Source: Candidatus Manganitrophus noduliformans
GTDB taxonomy: Bacteria; Nitrospirota; Nitrospiria; SBBL01; Manganitrophaceae
Direction of reading: 5' to 3'
DNA: 64,000 nt
Assembly (NCBI RefSeq): GCF_012184425.1
Contig: NZ_VTOW01000001.1
Location: 1,240,001-1,304,000, forward strand
The notes beneath the pieces are model-generated. The model saw only the letters and a list, made by a program, of their open reading frames with translations, was not told where the DNA came from and ran no database searches. This document shows, one piece after another, positions 36,471-44,753 of the stretch (position 1 is its first letter; every line of letters begins with the position of its first letter). The position numbers were made by a program, and so were the translations under genes.

Positions 36471-36689
36471 AAACCGTGGGCTCAAGACAATATTAGTTTT
36501 TCTGACTATGTCGTCTCAAGGGATTTGAAAAAAACGGAATTGGAAAACATCCTAACTGTGATAAGCGGAAAAAATAACTGTGTTTTCGATAACGAGGATA
36601 AAGCTCCAATAATTAGCAGATTGGTTATTGAGATTGAAAAAAAGAATATCCTTGAATCTGTAGATAGGAGTGAAAATAAAATTTTATAA
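36471..36689 (+). pseudogene. in-frame 3' tail of the SIR2 gene
   Basis: Directly continuous with the preceding frame after TAA 36468-36470. It encodes 72 residues beginning KPWAQDNISFSDYVVSRDL and ending before TAA 36687-36689. It has no start or ribosome-binding site of its own, and amphipathic composition (LVIEIEKKNIL) like a real protein end. Either a nonsense mutation, a sequencing error or programmed readthrough. Confidence 0.55.
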
Positions 36690-36969
36690 TGTGGTTTTTT
36701 GAGGCTATAAATATAAGTAATAATTTATTTTCGATTATTCTCATATATAAAACTAAGAAGACTGGTTATTGAATTTAGTAACGTGGTATCCAACCCGAAG
36801 TAGAGCTTTGAAAAGATAAAATCATCTGCACTCCTACCTATTCCTAAGTCGAATTCATTCGAGGTGAGCGATGTATCTCCCATTAAAGATTGCGCATTGA
36901 CTTCTACATGGAAACGGCACTATTAATAGCAAGCGTATATAGTTGTCCGACAATCGGAGGTTCCAAAGC
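36690..36969. other. 280-base AT-rich gap at right edge of island
   Basis: No gene or RNA is seen. Composition changes from AT-rich (to about 36890) to the genome average near 36950, marking the island's right boundary. No direct repeat, integrase or tRNA was found at either edge. Confidence 0.5.
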
Positions 36970-37377
36970 ATGGACGCGCAGAAGATCGTTCTTGTTCTCG
37001 CGGGAGGGATTGCGGTCGGACTCCTCGGCTACAATCTCAATGCGCTCCTGCCCGAATGGCAGCGGACGATGCGGTTCGTCGTCCTCGGATCTCTCGGCGG
37101 CGTGATCGGGATAGCGATCAGACACTTCAAAGAAATTTCGGGGGGCCGGTTGAGCAAAGAGATGTTTCAACGCGCCGCGCTCGGCTTGGCGGCCGGTGCC
37201 GCCCTCGGGGTGGCCTTGGCGGCCAATCCGCACGTTCATCTCTACCAGCATTATTTCAGAGGGACGGAAGGGATCTGGCTTCTCTTCTTAGGGGCGCTGG
37301 CCGGCCTTCTCGGGGTGATGCTCGTTCGGGTTCTCGGTCGGGTTTCGAGTAAGGACGGTGCAGATGCGAACCTTTAG
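36970..37377 (+). CDS. hypothetical membrane protein
   Basis: 135 residues from ATG 36970, chosen because CGGAGG lies eight bases before it; the frame extends back to 36943 without support. Four hydrophobic segments are visible (about 4-20, 34-50, 69-85 and 102-122) with glycine-rich helices (LAAGAALGVALAA, GALAGLLGVMLVRVLG). Not recognised. Its 3' end overlaps the DUF4157 gene start by about 14 bases, so the two are coupled and perhaps functionally linked. Confidence 0.65.
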   Translation: MDAQKIVLVLAGGIAVGLLGYNLNALLPEWQRTMRFVVLGSLGGVIGIAIRHFKEISGGRLSKEMFQRAALGLAAGAALGVALAANPHVHLYQHYFRGTEGIWLLFLGALAGLLGVMLVRVLGRVSSKDGADANL

Positions 37378-38902
37378 TCAAAAGCAGAATCCCTCTCATC
37401 GATCAGTTTCTCCCAGTCTCGCTCCGTCGAATCATCGCACCGATCCAATTCCACACCTGCAGCGTACCCTCGGCAACCAAGCGGTCCAACGGTTCATTCA
37501 ACGAAAGTTGACGGTCAACACGCCGGGAGACCGCTACGAGCAGGAAGCGGATCACATCGCCGATCAGGTGATGCGGACGTCTGCGTCTCCTTGCGCCTGC
37601 GGCGCATCATGCCCCAAGTGCAAACAAAATGGGAGCGGGCCACTGCAGATGAAGCGGGCTCACGAACACGATTCCGGCAATAGGACCGCCCCGCCTGTCG
37701 TAAACGAGGTGATCACCTCCCCCGGCCAGCCGCTCGATTTGAGCACCCGTCAATTTATGGAATCCCGCTTCGGCCATGACTTCAGCGGGGTGCGGGTGCA
37801 CGCCGATGCCAAGGCGTCCGACTCCGCCCGGCAGATCGAGGCCCTTGCTTACACGGCCGGGAGAGACATCGTCTTTGCCGCCGGCCGCTACGAACCGGCA
37901 ACGGCGGCGGGACGGCATCTGCTCGCCCACGAGCTGGCCCATGTTGTCCAACAGACCGGCGGGGGGAGCGGAGCGATTCAACGTCAGCCGGATCCTTCGA
38001 TGGAGAGCGATTTTCAACTTTCCCCCTTCCGGCCGACCGATCTGCGGGAGAATGCGTCGCCCCTGCTGGCGAGCGCCCTCGGATCGACGACCATCGATCG
38101 CTTCCCGACCGGCAGCGCCAAAATTCCAAAAGAGGGCGAGGATGCGCTCCGTTACGCCGCGCGGCAGATTCTCTATTTCATTCGCACGTATCCTCTTTCT
38201 ACCGTCCACATCGCCGGCCACACCGACCGGGTCGGGAAAGACGAGAAGAATCTCACCCTGGGACAAGATCGGGCCGATGTGGTGAAAGCCTTTCTGGAGG
38301 GGGAAGGGGTTCCCGCCGGCCTGCTCAGCACCGAGAGCAAAGGAGAGAGCGAGCCGGTGGTGCCGACCAAGAATGAGCAGCCCGAGCCACGCAACCGGCG
38401 GGTGAACGTCTTCTTTCGGGTGCAGAAAAGCAATATCTCATTCGGCATCGATTATACTCTCAAGCCGCCCGAGCGGCCCACGTTCGAAAAGCCTACTGTC
38501 ATCTTCCCGCCGAAGCTGCCGCCCGGTTACGACCCGAATCAACGGAGAATCCCGTACCGCGATCCGGCCGAGACCGAGTGGTGGGATCGCGCCAAAGAGA
38601 ACCAGCGCATCATCGATGAGATTGACCGAAAATATCCGAGAAAGAATAAAAGCCTCAGCGAAGCGGCGATCGATGTGCTGATGGATGAAATATTCAAGCC
38701 GATCCTGAAAGAGCTGCCGATTTCCGACGATTTGCGCAAGAAGGCCGAAGGGGGCATTCGGAAAGGGCTGGAAGCCGGCAGCGAGAAGGCGTGCGAGGCG
38801 GTGATCGATGCAACGGGCGCCGGAAGCAGCGAGAAAGAGGCGCTCAAGGCGGCGTGCAAAGCGGCGCTCAAGCAAAAGCCGGCTGAGACCGGGAAAAAAT
38901 AG
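37364..38902 (+). CDS. DUF4157 and OmpA-like domain protein
   Basis: 512 residues from ATG 37364 (AAGGAC seven bases upstream; GTG 37358 is too close to it). No signal peptide. Residues about 50-200 carry the DUF4157 region: PGDRYEQEADHIADQVMR, a small Cys cluster (CACGASCPKC), SRFGHDFSGVRVHAD and the zinc-peptidase-like HELAHVVQQ (about 189-197). An OmpA-like peptidoglycan-binding domain follows (about 235-350: GHTDRVGKDEKN, NRRVNVFFR), then a proline-rich and helical tail. DUF4157 proteins are common near contractile injection systems and as putative toxins or cell-envelope proteases; no injection genes are here. Peptidase activity is inference. Confidence 0.82.
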   Translation: MRTFSQKQNPSHRSVSPSLAPSNHRTDPIPHLQRTLGNQAVQRFIQRKLTVNTPGDRYEQEADHIADQVMRTSASPCACGASCPKCKQNGSGPLQMKRAHEHDSGNRTAPPVVNEVITSPGQPLDLSTRQFMESRFGHDFSGVRVHADAKASDSARQIEALAYTAGRDIVFAAGRYEPATAAGRHLLAHELAHVVQQTGGGSGAIQRQPDPSMESDFQLSPFRPTDLRENASPLLASALGSTTIDRFPTGSAKIPKEGEDALRYAARQILYFIRTYPLSTVHIAGHTDRVGKDEKNLTLGQDRADVVKAFLEGEGVPAGLLSTESKGESEPVVPTKNEQPEPRNRRVNVFFRVQKSNISFGIDYTLKPPERPTFEKPTVIFPPKLPPGYDPNQRRIPYRDPAETEWWDRAKENQRIIDEIDRKYPRKNKSLSEAAIDVLMDEIFKPILKELPISDDLRKKAEGGIRKGLEAGSEKACEAVIDATGAGSSEKEALKAACKAALKQKPAETGKK

Positions 38903-39026
38903 AATCGCGCGGCATCCATTGTCAATAACCTGATCCATGCTGAAGCCGCATCAACGCAGCGCATTGAGGGACATCGTTTCGCGGCGACGCGATGTCTTGT
39001 CCATCCGCCATCACAAGGAGACAATC

Positions 39027-40898
39027 ATGAGCGCTCCAAACCTCGAAATCAAAGTGGAACCGGTCGAATCCGGCAAAGCCGTCTACCTTCCCCTCGCGGC
39101 GACAACAGCGACCGGAAAAACAATGGTGAAGATCGTCCTCCGCCTGCGGATCAAAAACAACAATGGACGCGGCATGGTCAAGGTGAACAAGATCCAGTTT
39201 TCCTTCCCCGGCTCCTCGCATGCCGCGGCGAACATGCAGGGGGTGAACATGGACGGCAGCCTCGACCTTGCCGCCGGCGCGGCCGCCTATTGGTCGAACG
39301 GGCGGGTCGATCTCGACCCCGATCCGGATGTCGATGACTTCATCAACAACGCTGTCTACCTGAACACGCCGGCGCCGTCGCAGATCAAAATTTCGGTGAG
39401 CTGCAAGGACTTCACCGATCCGGCGACGGTGACGATGTCGCTGGCCCCTCACAAGAGCCCGACCCCCGAAGGGGCTTACCGGTTTCCCTATGCGGCGGGA
39501 GAGCTTCGGAAGGATGAGTATTATCAGACCGACGCGGTCCACTGGGCCAACGGCGGGGCGAAGGGGACGCAGATCTTCGCCCACGACATCGGCGTGGTCG
39601 GCTGGGACCCCAAGGCGAAAAAATGGTCGAGCCTCCTTCCGGGAGGCGCGTCGTCGAAGAATGAAGATTATCGGATCTATAACAAACCGCTTCGCGCCGT
39701 GGCGGACGGCGAGGTGGAAGAGTGGTTCGACGGCATGGACGACAACACCGTCCTCGGCGAGTTTCCCGATCCGACGCCGAGCCCGGGCGCGGGGAACAAC
39801 ATCTGGATCCGGCACGGTACGGAGCTGGTGAAATATGCGCACCTTAAAAAGGGGAGCATCCCCGCCGAGCTCATGAAAAAGGGGGCGCGGGTGCATGAAG
39901 GCCAGATGATCGGGCGGGTCGGCAACACGGGGAACTCCACCAACCCGCACACCCACATCGAGTGCGTGAGAGATTCGACGTCGGGGCCGCTCCGGCCGCT
40001 CCCGTTCCGGGCCGGATGGGTGGTCGACCGGAGCAAGCTGAAGCCGCCCGGGGCGAAGGGGCCGTGGTTTGCGCTGCGGGGCCACGGCATCTCGAAAGAG
40101 GCCGTCTCGATCTGGCCGGCGTCGACCTATCCCGGATTCCCGGTGCCGACCGTCGGGATTTCGATGCAGGGGGACTGGGCGAACTCCTACTGGATCAGCC
40201 CGGACCTGGCCGGCTTCCAGCAGAAGGCGCAGGCGCTGTTCGATGATCATGGACGGCGGCTGATCCGGATTGCGACCTTTGTCGAAAACGGGAACCGGCG
40301 GTGGGTCGGAATCTCGCGCGCCGGGACCTGGGCCAGCCGGTGGTGGATCAGCAACAATCTCTCCTCGTTTCTGGCGAAGGCCCAGGAGATGTTCGATACA
40401 CAAGGTTTGCGTCTGATCCAGGCCGGCAGTTACCTTGAAGGGACGCAGCGGAAGTGGTTCGGGATTGCGCGGGGAGGGGACTGGGCGAGCCGGCTGATCG
40501 TCAAGCCGGACCTCGGAAGCTTCTCGAAGGAGGCGCAGAAGCTCTTCGACGAGAACGGCCTCCGATTAATCTATGTCACGACCTATGTCGAGGGAGGGAA
40601 GCGGAAATGGTTCGGCATCTCCCGCTCCGGCGATTGGGCGAACCGCTGGTGGATCAGTCCCGACTTCGGCAGCTTCCGGACGAAGTCGCAAGACCTCTTC
40701 GACAACGAGGGGAAGCGGCTGGTGCATGTGACGACCTACGTCGAGAGAAGCCAGCGGCGGTGGGTGGGGATCTCCCGCTCCGGCGATTGGGCGAACCGCT
40801 GGTACTTCCGGAGCGATCTCGACTCCTTCAACCTCGAGGCCCAGCGGCTGTTTGATGAGGAGAAGCTCCGGCTGATTCACGTTGAGATGCTGGAGTAG
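39027..40898 (+). CDS. M23-type peptidase with five C-terminal tandem repeats
   Basis: 623 residues from ATG 39027, which has AAGGAGA five bases upstream; 30 residues of upstream frame are discarded. Domain order: beta-rich head (to about 145), a LytM/M23 metallopeptidase region with GNNIWIRHGTELVKYAHL, later GRVGNTGNSTNPHTHIE carrying the HxH zinc ligand, then five units of about 50 residues (DNA about 40150-40890) of the form W-[VF]-GISR-x-GDWANRWWIS-x-DLxSF...LFDxxGLRLI. The repeats look like bacterial tandem repeat domain 1 (BTRD1). No signal peptide is seen, as in its DUF4157 neighbour. Possible cell-wall hydrolase or secreted effector. Confidence 0.75.
   Translation: MSAPNLEIKVEPVESGKAVYLPLAATTATGKTMVKIVLRLRIKNNNGRGMVKVNKIQFSFPGSSHAAANMQGVNMDGSLDLAAGAAAYWSNGRVDLDPDPDVDDFINNAVYLNTPAPSQIKISVSCKDFTDPATVTMSLAPHKSPTPEGAYRFPYAAGELRKDEYYQTDAVHWANGGAKGTQIFAHDIGVVGWDPKAKKWSSLLPGGASSKNEDYRIYNKPLRAVADGEVEEWFDGMDDNTVLGEFPDPTPSPGAGNNIWIRHGTELVKYAHLKKGSIPAELMKKGARVHEGQMIGRVGNTGNSTNPHTHIECVRDSTSGPLRPLPFRAGWVVDRSKLKPPGAKGPWFALRGHGISKEAVSIWPASTYPGFPVPTVGISMQGDWANSYWISPDLAGFQQKAQALFDDHGRRLIRIATFVENGNRRWVGISRAGTWASRWWISNNLSSFLAKAQEMFDTQGLRLIQAGSYLEGTQRKWFGIARGGDWASRLIVKPDLGSFSKEAQKLFDENGLRLIYVTTYVEGGKRKWFGISRSGDWANRWWISPDFGSFRTKSQDLFDNEGKRLVHVTTYVERSQRRWVGISRSGDWANRWYFRSDLDSFNLEAQRLFDEEKLRLIHVEMLE
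40150..40890 (+). repeat. five in-gene repeats of about 150 bp
   Basis: Tandem units within the M23 gene. Units 4 and 5 begin with an identical DNA stretch of about 35 bases (ATCTCCCGCTCCGGCGATTG onward, near 40618 and 40777), showing recent duplication or conversion. Confidence 0.75.
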
Positions 40899-40907
40899 GA
40901 ACGAAGC

Positions 40908-41519
40908 GTGGCGGCTGGAGCACGCATCGGAAAACGGATAAGAGGACTTTTCCTCCTCTGGGGCGCGATTGTCCTCCTCGTGACGGGATGTGCGACGCGC
41001 CCCGCCACGCCGCCGACCCGGAGCGGGCCGCAGCCTTGCGACACCTGCATCGAAGGGGTTTCCAATTTTTCAAAAGTCTCTCCCCTGCTCTGGCGGGGAG
41101 CGCAGCCGACCGAAGCGGGATTCCGAAACCTCGAAGCCGCCGGAGCGAAGACGATCATCTCCCTTCGCGAGCACCATGACGATCTTCCGCTGTTGGAAGA
41201 GACGAAGCTCAATTACCTGCGTATCCCGATGGATGCCTGGAACCCCGAAGAGGCGGAGCTGGTTCTGTTCTTGACGCAGCTTGAGAGATTATTGAAAGAT
41301 CCCGACAGCGCGCCGGTCTTCGTTCACTGCGCCGAGGGGAAAGACCGAACCGGGTACAGCATCGCCGCTTACCGGATGCTCTTCGAGAACTGGACCGCTG
41401 AGGATGCCATTCATGAGATGTTCGATTTTCGCTTCAACACCGTCTGGTTTCGCAATCCCGGTTTTCTTAAGCGCCTGGATATTGAACGGGTTCGAAAGCG
41501 GATGCAACGGGCGCCTTAA
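40908..41519 (+). CDS. lipoprotein tyrosine/dual-specificity phosphatase
   Basis: 203 residues from GTG 40908. Signal peptide with lipobox (LLVTGC, Cys about 28). The phosphatase loop HCAEGKDRTGYS fits CX5R; the general acid Asp may be in PMDAWNPEE. Related to the Siw14/atypical protein tyrosine phosphatases that often act on inositol polyphosphates or phosphoproteins. Being a lipoprotein, it acts outside the cytoplasm. It is ten bases after the M23 gene and probably co-transcribed. Confidence 0.85.
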   Translation: MAAGARIGKRIRGLFLLWGAIVLLVTGCATRPATPPTRSGPQPCDTCIEGVSNFSKVSPLLWRGAQPTEAGFRNLEAAGAKTIISLREHHDDLPLLEETKLNYLRIPMDAWNPEEAELVLFLTQLERLLKDPDSAPVFVHCAEGKDRTGYSIAAYRMLFENWTAEDAIHEMFDFRFNTVWFRNPGFLKRLDIERVRKRMQRAP

Positions 41520-41536
41520 CGGGCCTTCCTCTTCCA

Positions 41537-41565
41537 TTGACACTTCCCCTCTCTTCCGCTACAGT
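41537..41565 (+). promoter_or_regulatory. sigma-70 type promoter
   Basis: TTGACA (41537-41542), 17 bases, TACAGT (41560-41565), preceding the 39-residue membrane protein and thiolase genes. Confidence 0.5.
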
Positions 41566-41647
41566 AAGGCCATGCTTTTTCCCTGGACGGGGCGCGTTTT
41601 TTAAAAACGGGTCATCCCCGCACATTGCTTAATCAGTTGAGGTGTCA

Positions 41648-41767
41648 ATGAAAGCAGTTCTCAAGTACAGCATTCTGGTGATCGGATTGGCGATTGCCGG
41701 GTACTATATTTTCCACCTGGTGACTTTCCTCTCCCCCGCGACCGACATCTTCGCTCCGATCAAATAA
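41648..41767 (+). CDS. 39-residue single-span membrane protein
   Basis: Short gene starting MKAVLKYSILVIGLAIAGYY: one membrane helix (about 6-26) and a short tail ending DIFAPIK. The TAA at 41765 touches the AAGGAGG that serves the next gene, and a promoter lies 80 bases upstream. Too short for homology judgement; the packing against the thiolase gene suggests a real small protein. Confidence 0.5.
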   Translation: MKAVLKYSILVIGLAIAGYYIFHLVTFLSPATDIFAPIK

Positions 41768-41776
41768 GGAGGATCT

Positions 41777-42973
41777 GTGGCGCGTCGCGTCGCAATTCTC
41801 GGTTATGGAACCACCCCCTTTCGAGCCCGCTGGATAGATAAGAGCTATTATGAGCTGGCGTTCGACGCCGCCAAGGCCGCCTTAAAAGATGCCGGTCTCT
41901 CCCACGATCAGATCGAATCGGCCGTTTACGGGATCTACAACGATCTTTTCCAGCGGCAGTTCATGCCCGATGTCTACGTCCATGACTATCTCGGCCTCGG
42001 CCTCAAACCGTCGCTCCGCGTCACCACCGGCGGGGCGACCGGCGGAGCCGCCGTCCACACCGGCTTCGCGCAGATCGCCTCCGGCCTCTATGACATCGTC
42101 CTCGTTCTCGGCGTCGAGAAATGCTCCGACGCCTTCGACCCCCAATTAAAAAGCAGCACGCCGGAAGTCTTGAAGGGGATCATCTACTCCGCCGACATGA
42201 CTTTCGAGGCGCCGCTGGGGTTGACCCCCGCCGCCTCCTACGCGCTCCCGACCGTCGCCCACATGGAAAAATACGGCAGCCCGACCGAACTGCAGATGGC
42301 GAAGGTCTCCGTCAAAAATCATAAAAACGCCTTCGACAATCCTTTTGCTCAGCGTCCGGAGCGGATCACCGTCGAAGATGTCCTCCGGTCGAAAAAGATC
42401 TGCCACCCGTTCAAATTCTACGACAACTGCCTCTACTCGGAAGGGGCTTCGGCGCTGATCCTCGTCTCGGAGAAAATTGCAAAAAAGGCGAAGCGGCCGG
42501 TCGCCTGGATCACCGGCGTCGGCGCTTCGACTGACATGGCCTTCACCGGGAACCGGCCCGACTACGCCGAGTTCGGCTCATCGATCGCGGCAGGGAAGGC
42601 GGTTTACAAGATGGCCAAGATCAGAAACCCAAGAAAGGAGCTCGACTTCGCCGAGCTACACGATGCCTTTACCTCCGCCGAGATTCTTTCTTATGAAGCC
42701 TTCGGTTTCTGTAAACCGGGGGAGGGAGGCCGGCTGATCGACGACGGGGTGACCGAGATGGAGGGCGATCTCCCGGTCAACCCGAGCGGCGGGCTGATCG
42801 GCTGCGGCCATGCGGTCGGCGCCACCGGCGTGATGCAGATGGGCGAAGCAGCGCTCCAGGTGACCCGCCGGGCGGGGAAACGTCAGGTCAAAGGGGCGAA
42901 GCGAGGCTTGGTTCAGGGAATCGGGGGACCGGCGACTTCGTGGACCTTTGCTTTCATTGTCGAGGGAGAATAA
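41777..42973 (+). CDS. thiolase-like (lipid-transfer/SCP2 type) protein lacking the nucleophilic Cys
   Basis: 398 residues from GTG 41777 with AAGGAGG upstream. Thiolase fold: ELHDAFTSAEILSYEAFGF and NPSGGLIGCGHAVGATG match the His-containing half. The first half, where true thiolases have a nucleophilic Cys in a CxSGxxA motif, reads TTGGATGGAAVHTG, with Gly in place of Cys. Related Ltp-type proteins that pair with DUF35 act as aldolases or scaffold acyl-CoA chemistry; archaeal thiolases also pair with DUF35 but keep the Cys. A DUF35 gene overlaps its stop (TAATG). Substrate unknown; not safe to call acetyl-CoA acetyltransferase. Confidence 0.85.
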   Translation: MARRVAILGYGTTPFRARWIDKSYYELAFDAAKAALKDAGLSHDQIESAVYGIYNDLFQRQFMPDVYVHDYLGLGLKPSLRVTTGGATGGAAVHTGFAQIASGLYDIVLVLGVEKCSDAFDPQLKSSTPEVLKGIIYSADMTFEAPLGLTPAASYALPTVAHMEKYGSPTELQMAKVSVKNHKNAFDNPFAQRPERITVEDVLRSKKICHPFKFYDNCLYSEGASALILVSEKIAKKAKRPVAWITGVGASTDMAFTGNRPDYAEFGSSIAAGKAVYKMAKIRNPRKELDFAELHDAFTSAEILSYEAFGFCKPGEGGRLIDDGVTEMEGDLPVNPSGGLIGCGHAVGATGVMQMGEAALQVTRRAGKRQVKGAKRGLVQGIGGPATSWTFAFIVEGE

Positions 42974-43434
42974 TGGCGCGAAAGAAGAAAGAGCCCCGAC
43001 CGGACGTTGTCCCCTTTGAGATCCCCGACCGGATCGAGATGAACTACCGCTACAGCTACGGCGGGATCTCCCCTTTTTTCCGGGCGATCAAAGAAGAAGC
43101 GAATCTCCTCGGCAGCCGCTGCGCCCGCTGCAAAAAGACCTATCTTCCCCCGCGCATCAACTGCTCCCAATGTTACCGTCCAACGAAGTGGGTGCCGCTC
43201 GGAAACGAGGGGACCGTGATTACCTGCACCACCGTCTACTATGCAACCTCCCGCTTCTTCTCCAAGACCCCCTTCGTCTGCGCCTACATCCGGGTGGACG
43301 GCGCCGACACCCTCCTCCTTCAAAACATCATCCTCGATGACGTGACCCAAGCCCGCCCCGGCATCCGTGTTCGCGCCCTCTTCCGCCCGGAGCGCAAAGG
43401 GGAGATGGCCGATTTTTATTTCGTGCCGGTGTAG
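42973..43434 (+). CDS. Zn-ribbon/OB-fold DUF35 acyl-CoA-binding protein
   Basis: 153 residues from ATG 42973, one base overlapping the preceding stop. Helical N-terminus (GGISPFFRAIKEEANLLG), rubredoxin-like zinc ribbon with CARC and CSQC about 16 apart, then an OB-fold (GTVITCTTVYYA, FVCAYIRVDG). DUF35 proteins bind CoA and shuttle acyl intermediates to thiolase-fold partners; the operon order supports a complex with the gene before it. Confidence 0.9.
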   Translation: MARKKKEPRPDVVPFEIPDRIEMNYRYSYGGISPFFRAIKEEANLLGSRCARCKKTYLPPRINCSQCYRPTKWVPLGNEGTVITCTTVYYATSRFFSKTPFVCAYIRVDGADTLLLQNIILDDVTQARPGIRVRALFRPERKGEMADFYFVPV

Positions 43435-43454
43435 CCGGATTCCCGATCTTTTCT

Positions 43455-44564
43455 TCAAGTCGACGGGGTGAGAGCAGGCTGGTTCCGGGTTTTGGTCTTC
43501 CGTTCCTTGTAGTGCGAATGGACCCATGCCGGAAGGGTTAAGCTGAGGATGAATAACATGGAAAGGAGCAAGGCCGGACCGGTTCTGTATGAGGCGATCG
43601 GTTTTCGGACGAAGAATTCCAGTAGATAAAGCATCAGGAGGTGATAAGTAAACACCGGCAATGAATGCGCTCCCAAAAAGGCAAACCAACGCCACCGAAA
43701 AAGGTGCGGATAGGCTTGAACAAGCCGGGCGGTTAAGTAGGTGATGAGGAGGACGTTGATTAATCGGAGCCAGCCGAGATGGCTCTTTTCGGTTGCCTGT
43801 TGAATCGAGAAGGGAAAGACGGAGTCGAACAAAGCGGGTTGATGCCGAGCCAGAAGGAGAAGAAAGGTGAGGATCAGGACGATCGGAAAAAGGACGGGAG
43901 GATCCGGGAGGCGCGCAGCGAAGGTGGTTCTTCCGTTGAATCCCAACCAGGTCCCGAGAACGAAGAGAAATTGCCAGGCGAAAAGGTCGAAATAGCCGAG
44001 CTCCGATTGGGGGAGGGGGAGCATGGGCGCGGTGAAAATTTCTCTCAGGCCGGCTTGAGAAAATCCCCATAAGGAGAGACTGAACAGCAAGACCGCCGTG
44101 CCGCTTCCGTTTTGATAGCGCCGGATCAAAAAAGGGACAACCAGCACCAGAAGGGTGTACATCGGAAGAATATCAAAAAAATGCGGCCGGTAAAGTGTCG
44201 CCGCGCCGAGAAGAAGGGCCGAGAGCGGTTCCTCGCGGATGATCAGGAGGCGATCGGTCCACCGGCTCTCCGCCGCCGCGAGGGGGAAGAGCTGGACCAG
44301 CGCGAAAACGAAAAGAAAGGAGAGGAGATGATAAAGATAAATGCGCCGGGCGTTGTGGAAGGCGCGTTGCGCAATCGACGAAAAGGAGGGAGCTGTATAG
44401 GCCAGTCCGGTCGCCAGGCCCGATAAAAGAAAAAAACCTTCGGCCGCCGAGACGAAACCGAACGGCTCATGCGTGAGCCGGCGAAGCGGGCCGCCGTCGT
44501 GATTGAGGGTCATCACGACAAGAAAAAGTCCCCGCAATGCATCCAAGGCGTCGTTTCTTTTCAT
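43455..44564 (-). CDS. OpgC-like membrane acyltransferase
   Basis: 369 residues with about ten membrane spans. The N-terminus KRNDALDALRGLFLVVMTLNH and SAAEGFFLLSG follow OpgC, the protein that succinylates osmoregulated periplasmic glucans; the wider family includes acyltransferase-3 enzymes. No opgG/opgH lies near, so the acceptor could be another envelope glycan. Convergent with the DUF35 gene, 20 bases apart. Confidence 0.82.
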   Translation of the reverse strand: MKRNDALDALRGLFLVVMTLNHDGGPLRRLTHEPFGFVSAAEGFFLLSGLATGLAYTAPSFSSIAQRAFHNARRIYLYHLLSFLFVFALVQLFPLAAAESRWTDRLLIIREEPLSALLLGAATLYRPHFFDILPMYTLLVLVVPFLIRRYQNGSGTAVLLFSLSLWGFSQAGLREIFTAPMLPLPQSELGYFDLFAWQFLFVLGTWLGFNGRTTFAARLPDPPVLFPIVLILTFLLLLARHQPALFDSVFPFSIQQATEKSHLGWLRLINVLLITYLTARLVQAYPHLFRWRWFAFLGAHSLPVFTYHLLMLYLLEFFVRKPIASYRTGPALLLSMLFILSLTLPAWVHSHYKERKTKTRNQPALTPST

Positions 44565-44671
44565 GGAAGGGGTGCCTCCGTCGGACCGGGCAGAGAAGGG
44601 GTCTAGATCTATTTTATCTTTTTGGAGGATTCCGCCACAAGGCTGGGCCGGTGTTGGAAGGGGTGGATCGC

Positions 44672-44699
44672 TTGACAGCGCATCATCTTCTGCTATCTT
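44672..44699 (+). promoter_or_regulatory. sigma-70 type promoter
   Basis: TTGACA (44672-44677), 16 bases, TATCTT (44694-44699), upstream of the first PilZ gene. Confidence 0.55.
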
Positions 44700-44753
44700 C
44701 TCATTAGGTCCCCGTGCCGGTAACGGATCTATTCAGAAGTGAAGGAGAAGGAG

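Noticed and set aside
33900-36960. Prophage or transposon explanation for the AT-rich island
   Set aside because: No integrase, transposase, terminal repeats or tRNA target could be seen, so only a horizontally acquired island is claimed.
38922-40403. 493-residue minus-strand frame
   Set aside because: Antisense of the M23 peptidase gene; Arg/Pro-rich shadow.
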